DNA of 64,000 nucleotides. Origin: Theristus sp. LFF4_11. Its lineage: Eukaryota; Nematoda; Chromadorea; Monhysterida; Xyalidae. Where the stretch lies: assembly GCA_030248135.1 (NCBI GenBank), contig JASANC010000877.1:1-64000 (forward strand), written 5' to 3'. How positions within the stretch are numbered: the stretch's first letter is position 1; each line of letters begins with the position of its first letter. Below the pieces are notes generated by a model. It did no database searches, was not told where the DNA came from, and saw nothing but the letters and a program-made list of their open reading frames with translations. Below are positions 58,366 through 64,000 of the stretch, piece by piece. The position numbers and the translations under genes were made by a program.

Positions 58366-61300
58366 TCAAACCTGTTTCTCGAGCGGGCCAGCCTTGAACC
58401 ATGATTTTGTTTTGATGTGCTGCGGTACAAATGGGAGAAACGAGGCCCTTGGCGGATCATAATAGCCTTGTGTGGGCGGCTGGTTGATTGTTGCTGTTGA
58501 AACGGATGTGGTCTGCAAAATGCTTGTTTGTAAACGATTGTTGAACTGATTCACGCAAACTAAGAGCCACCAAATCAGTGAACATAATCGAAATTGAAAA
58601 AGTCTCAATAAATCCAAGCCTGGATAATGGTTACAAACCGAACGAAACTGAATGAACAACGTCCGTGAATTTATGCTTTTATTATCGCATTTTCTTGTTA
58701 ATACGTGTGCACAGCAGCTTCATTATATAACGACAGCAAAATACGAAGCACAAGAAACGATCCACAGAAATTTGAGCAACGGTTGTTTGGAAAGCCCTGG
58801 ATCATACAGACACAATAAAATTTCAGTAATAAACTCTACCCAACAACAACAACAACAAAAACCGAATGTTACGAAATCACATTTTCCGGCTCCACAGAAT
58901 TTTCCGAAGCTTCCAGATCAAAGAATACATCACAAGAATTCTTTTCACAAAGCGGTTCGGCGGTTGTATCCACAGCAGCAGGACCAATGCTTGCTTTGTT
59001 TTCGTCAATATTTAAAGCAGTTTGACGGGATGTATTTTGATCCAGCAGTTTGTTCAACAGCGCAGTGCTCGTATCATCCGACACCGTGATCACGGCATCA
59101 TCCGTAACGCTGGTCGTTGTTGTTGCAGGCGGCGCGTCTATTGTGATTTTCTGCAATCAGAGACAAAAAATGAATCGATTAATAAGAGAGTTTATAGCAT
59201 TGTCACACTTTTGCCACTTTCCAGTTGTTAGTTATGAGTCAGGTTCCTGAACGTCTAAACCAATAAAACATAATTAATTTAGAGGGAGTTGTGGGTTCGA
59301 TTATGCCCATCCTTTTGAAATCTCCATCAGTTTGACATCGTAATTCAATTCGGTTACATTGCAACTGAAACATTGCAAATATGACACGGGTATATGATGT
59401 AACGAACATTATTTTTACGAACATCACGAACATCATAAAACTGGTTGTTCGTTGACAAAACACGGCGACACGCAACTACATTGTATGTAAGCACCGTGGC
59501 GTGCCAGTGATCAGCGAACATGCCTCACCACATCCGGGTCTTCGTCCATGTCGACCGGATGTACCGGTTCGTACTTGAGCGGCTTGCCCGACAGCGTGAC
59601 GCCGTCAGTCTCGCTCTCCTGTGTCAAATCGATCACATGCGCCTGCTCGCCGCGTTCCAGCCGTCGTTCCCACTGCGCCCACCGCCACCGACTGAGCGCC
59701 CAATACTCGCCAAAGTTGCGTTGGCCGTATCTTGGGAAGGAACGTAATTGTTATTGACTGTGAAACGGGCTGATGGGCTCGTGGCTGCAAGCTGCTACAG
59801 TTGTGTCATGATTAGGGATGGAGCCGGTTCCGGTCCGGTTTCCGGATTCCGGATTCCGGCGCCTAAAATTGGATCCGGATCCGGTCCGGATTCCGGCGCA
59901 ATTTTGCCGGATCCGGCCGGATCCGGCCGGAATGGCCGAGACCCGCGAATTAACCAGTTGATTCCTCCGTTTCAGAGCTGTTCAATGGTTTGACAAACTT
60001 GTTTCGGTGCTTTGTTGGTTTTGTTGTTGTACATTTGACATGTGATCAGTGAGCGTTTCTTTAGTTTAGTATTCTGTTCAATGGTAAATGGTTCACTGCT
60101 TTTGTCTTGAGTGGTAAAGTTATGTGCAGCATCGTCCACTTTAAAAAACGTGGCTGCCAGCTTTTGGCCGACGTTGTTGATGAACAATAGCAGGTTTTTT
60201 GAAATCAGCCATCTTCGTTGGTCATATTCAGTTAGGTGTCAAACAGTTGCTTTTTTGTAAGCCCCAGAACACCAGCGATTTTAGCGACGTGCGTTACCGT
60301 GGGCGTGCGGGGGTGCCGTGATCGCCTAAAACCCGATAACCCCCCCCCCCCCAACGACGAATCCACGAGACGACGAATCCATTTCAATGGTGTTGCCCGC
60401 CGTTTGCGCACTGAAGCAGCGCATCGAACAAGTCGATGCGAGTGGCATTGGTACGACGAAAGAAACGCTGCTGACCAGCATCGACACACGCTTCCGTGCG
60501 CTTTTCCACAACGAATCCAACATCATGGCCACGTACGTTGATCCGCGATTCAAGAATACTGCAGTCGTCTTCGAAAATGAAGGCGCGATTCGTTGTGAAC
60601 TACTTCACATTGCAAAGAAAATCTTGAAACGACCGGAGACGCCCACAAACTGCGACGATACATCCGAGATCGCGAACAACGACGATGACGAAAGTGAACG
60701 CGAGCCCGAACCAAAAAAAGAAATCGACTGGCCTCTACGGAGGCATCGAGTTTCACGCTGCGCGACCGCGCAACCCGTCAGGCGAATTCAATCTCGAAGA
60801 CGAACTGCGCTGCGAAATGAATATGTACGAGTCGGATGATTTTATCGACGAACCGTACAAAAGCGATCTGATGCTAGACTTTTGGCGGCTGAACTCGTCT
60901 AAATACCCCAAACTATCGACAATCGCGCGCAGATACCTGGCACCGCTACCAACAAGCGTGGCAAGCGAACGAATGTTCTCTGAAGCCAGGCAGGTGTTTG
61001 TGTACAGCCGATCTCGTCTGTCAACTCAGAACGCCGAAAAGGTCATGTTTCTGAATGGAGTGTTGCCAGCACTTGATTATCCCTATGCGATGTGAATTTT
61101 GTCAATTGTTGTTGTTGTAATTTTTGGTTGGTTCACGTGCTGTGTCTTGCTGACTTTGTTTTTGTGCTGTGCTGTTTTATGCTGAAAATGTGATGAAGAA
61201 GCGACGAAATGTGCGTAGATGTTTTTTAGACATAAAAAGGCCATTCCGGTCCGGATTCCGGCAATTTTTGCCGGATCCGGCCCGGCCGGAATGGGCTTTT

Positions 61301-63822
61301 GCCGGATCCGGCCCGGATTCCGGCAAATTTGCCGGATCCATCCCTAGTCATGATCAAGCCAAACACGCTGAATGGCAGTATTATACACCAAACGTTCATT
61401 TTTTGCGGCTTTGCCAGGTGGACGCACACTGCAGTGTCTCTGGCTTTCAGTCAGACACGAGGCAGACGGCCCAGAACGGTTTGTTGTCCCATTCGGAAAA
61501 TGGCACCGATTGTTCGCAGATTCAGTTTTTCACCTAAGTACGCAAACAACAACAACAAGTCAACCAACAATTTCTCGGCGGATACATTCGACTCAAAGAG
61601 CTCCGCGTCAGTCGGTTCGTCTTTGTGCGGATTGACCGATGTACGATAGTGCTGGTAGAACTGACGCAGCTGCGCATTGCGTCGCGTCTCATCCGAGTCC
61701 GGCAACGGCGCGAAACCGTGCTCCTTCTGGTACCACCGAACGTACTCGTCGTAGCGTGCAGTGTCCACGAAAATCACCTGTGATTTGTTGAAAAAAAACA
61801 CAAAAGATGACCAAGATGGCAATGCTAATAATGACTGCCCAGCAACTGGTTAGCATTTCACGCATTAGATTGTCAGCCAGCACCAGCACTGGACGCACTG
61901 ACTAGCCGACTAAATCTGCCGTGTAGAATCAGAGTGCCGTGCGACTGTGCCTCAACTTGCCCAGACATTTCAATGTCTAAACTCCACGTTCATCATGACG
62001 TCACCCAAAACCAGCAGCAACGAACCTGCGTCTCGACCCTCCTCGGAGGCAGTGCATTGTCCTCGTAGTCATCTCTGTCCACGGACATCGTCCAGTCAAT
62101 CTCCTCCTCTTCTTCGTCACTATCGGTGGTCTCCTTCAACTCGTCAAAGACGATGTACTTTCCGGAGACGTCCAATCGTGCGCCGCGTACCCATCGATTC
62201 GCAGCGTGCTTCAGCGCAGCAATCGGATTCTTGTATTTCGTCATCATGTCTTGCACCTGTGATTGGGAAACGGCAATGAAGATTGAGAATTCGCGCCAGA
62301 AAGGAGATTCATCTCTTCATCTCACTAATAGAGAAATTCGGCGCGCTACTTGACTTGCTAAAGCATATATGGATTACCTATCAGGGCCCCCTGGTACAAA
62401 TATCACCAAACTTCCAGTTCCGAACCGATGCCGATACAAACAGAAACAGAAACTGAAACAGAGTCACCTAATCATTCTGTCGCGTGGCGAAGGCATTGGC
62501 CCTGCGAGATGCTCAGCGTCATTCCCCCATACACCGCAGTTTGTTACCATCAGATCCGGACCGGACATCAAAAACTACCAAACGGTGGGAGAGCTACGAA
62601 TCAGCAACGCTGTTCTGCCCCAATCGCTCACAATTCTCTTGTTTCTCATCTGCGCCCTCGGATCGCCCACGATCGGCGGCGGCACGAATCCCATTTGCTG
62701 GAGCTGCAGCCAGTTCGTCTGCACGCCAAACGGCAACGCGGCGCGCTCCTTCGACAACAGAATACGCATCAACTCCGGCTTGCCCTCGACGTCGTCCAGG
62801 TCGTCGATGCTGATCACCAGGTGGCGAGCACTCGGTCGTGCGTTCTCTTTGGACGCTGTCGTGCTGCTGCCATTGTTGGCGTCAGGCGGCGGCTCGATCG
62901 CCAACGTACGTACCGGGCCGACTCGACTCGTCGGGGCGCCGCCCTCGTCCACGTGACGCGCTTGCAGCTCTGCAGTTTTTGCGGGGAGGGGCAATTTTGA
63001 AAATTCAACACTTAAAAAGATTGAAAGTTCAAGTTGTCAGTTCGACAACTCTTGTAGTTTGAGCATTCAGCCGGTTGAATTCGCTTCTATCAACCAGCAT
63101 GCCAGCATGAAACCAACAAGAGCAGAACAACCCTCTTCCGTAGCTCACTATCTCTGTGTTTCGCAGCGACATGTCGAATGTATCGTTTTGCCTTCATTAG
63201 CGCATCGGCAACAGGATTCTTCGGTGGCTCCCATTTGCGGCGTACGTTGGTGGGGTCGTGAGAGGGCGCCTGGATCACTTGATGGATACGACGGTAGCCG
63301 TACGACGGGTATTTGCTGAAAATGCAATTGAGAAACGCTGCGCTTTTTTTGGTTCCCCATCCGGCTCTGCTAAAACGAGCAAACAGCTTGCAATGCTAAT
63401 CAGCATTCAGGTGATACAGCGGAAAAACAATCGTGCACGTGCCCATTTTGCTGATTTGCAAGCCTACACTATCTTGTGCACTTGCCTGACGCTAAATGGT
63501 GTCGAATAAAAAACAAACAGAACAAAACATGCAGCCTGGTTGACATTTTCCGCGTTGCACAACAAACAGCGCAAGGCACACACACCTGAGCGCCATGGCA
63601 TCCTGCGGCGGCATGTTACGCGGCGCACGCGGGAACTTCTGTCGCCACACGAGCGGATCGACGCCGTCGGGGCAGAGCGGCAGCGGCAGCAGCTCCGGGG
63701 GCAGCGCCGCCGGCTGCGTCGGCTCCTCGTCAAAGTCCTCGATCATCTCGGTGCCGGGCTCTCGGAGATGCGGCGGCAGAAGAATCGCCGGGAACAGGGT
63801 GTCTGAGTTGAGAACGGGCACT
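58366..63822 (-). CDS. Unassigned acidic, probably nuclear protein with SUMO-interacting motif
   Basis: Minus-strand exons, phase-checked: 63586 to about 63802-63822, 63149-63315, 62632-62969, 62026-62256, 61542-61777, 59529-59730, 58881-59150, 58366-58512 (stop). The 5' end is not found and may lie beyond the window. The chain of about 600 residues has Pro-rich LPPELLPLPLCPDGVDPLVW, basic RRKWEPPKNPVADALMKAKR, WLQLQQMGFVPPPIVGDP, then NPIAALKHAANRWVRGARLD and KYIVFDEL before an acidic run (TDSDEEEEEIDW). GQRNFGEYWALSRWRWAQWE precedes VIDLTQESETD, a textbook SUMO-interacting core next to acidic residues. The tail reads FVPQHIKTKSWFKAGPLEKQ. I do not recognise the family. The joined phases and high G/C third positions make it a real gene. 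A hAT element sits in the intron between 59730 and 61542. Confidence 0.7.
59813..61346 (+). mobile_element. hAT transposon, 1.5 kb, perfect 8-bp target duplication
   Basis: The ends are TAGGGATGGAGCCGG at left and the inverse of TAGGGATGGATCCGG at right. They are flanked by identical 8-mers GTCATGAT (59805-59812 and 61347-61354). About 120 bp at each end is packed with GGATCCGG/CCGGATTCCGG words, a subterminal array typical of transposase-binding regions. The interior encodes the C-terminal part of a hAT transposase, and a run of about 12 C lies near 60341-60352. Both ends lie within a single intron of the minus-strand gene. Confidence 0.92.
60387..61095 (+). pseudogene. hAT transposase C-terminal part, frameshifted
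   Basis: The upstream frame contains IMATYVDPRFKN, matching the hAT DPRFK motif before the dimerisation domain. The downstream frame contains DFWRLNSSKYPKLSTIARRY, LAPLPTSVASERMFSEA and RSRLSTQNAEKVMFLNG, the hAT C-terminal dimerisation domain. The two are in different frames, with the change near the run of A residues at about 60711-60722. The BED zinc finger and most of the catalytic core are missing, so the copy cannot supply an active enzyme. Confidence 0.85.
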
Positions 63823-64000
63823 ACAACAATTGCAATGCCGCAATTGGTGAGCGTGAGCTGGTTGCGTCTGCTCGAATAGGCGGCGCTGGCTGAATCGTGG
63901 AACGAATCAGCATACTGAATTCAGTGAATTATAAAACCAATCATCATGCCGAATTGTGTAACAAACCAGCATACACCTCACCTCACCCACCAATTCATGT
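63823..64000. other. Right edge of window, upstream part of the minus-strand gene
   Basis: No further exon could be placed with confidence. The 5' exons of the minus-strand gene, if any, are here or beyond the window. Confidence 0.35.

Noticed and set aside
60236..60541. Extra N-terminal transposase exon just upstream of the hAT fragment
   Set aside because: The frame crosses a poly-C run and shows no BED-finger or other hAT motif.

Overview
The window is nuclear DNA from an animal. Every protein-coding gene is split by short GT-AG introns of roughly 40-1,000 bp. The proteins are metazoan types: a myostatin-like TGF-beta ligand, an NK2/tinman-class homeodomain protein, MAM-domain secreted proteins, a trefoil plus GH31 alpha-glucosidase, RETSAT and PDPR. 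Exons use G/C-rich third positions, while introns and intergenic DNA are AT-rich. The compact genes and secreted MAM proteins suggest an invertebrate, possibly a nematode. That placement is inference, and no marker in the window settles it.

Layout. 1-3,800 is gene-poor repeat DNA: two diverged ~1.1 kb repeat units, the second ending in a Helitron-like 3' terminus, then a 170-bp direct repeat flanking a hAT-type MITE. 3.8-7.8 kb (+) holds mitochondrial ribosomal protein L28 and a small Kelch protein. 10.9-13.6 kb (+) is a complete myostatin/GDF11-like TGF-beta gene, including a short exon carrying the first cysteines of the mature ligand. 14.2-18.8 kb (+) is a ubiquitin-specific protease with a ~36-residue poly-Asn insert. 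20.2-26.0 kb (+) is a GH31 alpha-glucosidase and 26.6-28.5 kb (+) a sphingolipid delta-4 desaturase. 29.5-31.1 kb (+) is an Nkx2-5/tinman-like homeobox gene. 32.6-46.2 kb (+) is a tandem array of three secreted MAM-domain paralogues; the third is degenerate and carries a mariner-like element where an exon is expected. 46.8-49.5 kb (+) is a retinol saturase. 51.1-58.2 kb (-) is a 17-exon PDPR gene. 58.4 kb to near the right edge (-) is an unrecognised acidic, probably nuclear protein, with a hAT element (perfect 8-bp target duplication) in one of its introns.

The genes look like an ordinary mixed animal neighbourhood (mitochondrial translation and pyruvate dehydrogenase control, lipid and sugar metabolism, development, secretion), not a pathway cluster. 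The striking material is the mobile DNA: a Helitron end, two hAT-type elements, a mariner-type element and at least four families of short inverted-repeat elements, many of them inside introns. The best candidate for something undescribed is the MAM cluster with its remodelled third member, followed by the unassigned SUMO-motif protein at the right end. Exon boundaries quoted to the base were checked for reading phase; those marked approximate were not fully resolved.
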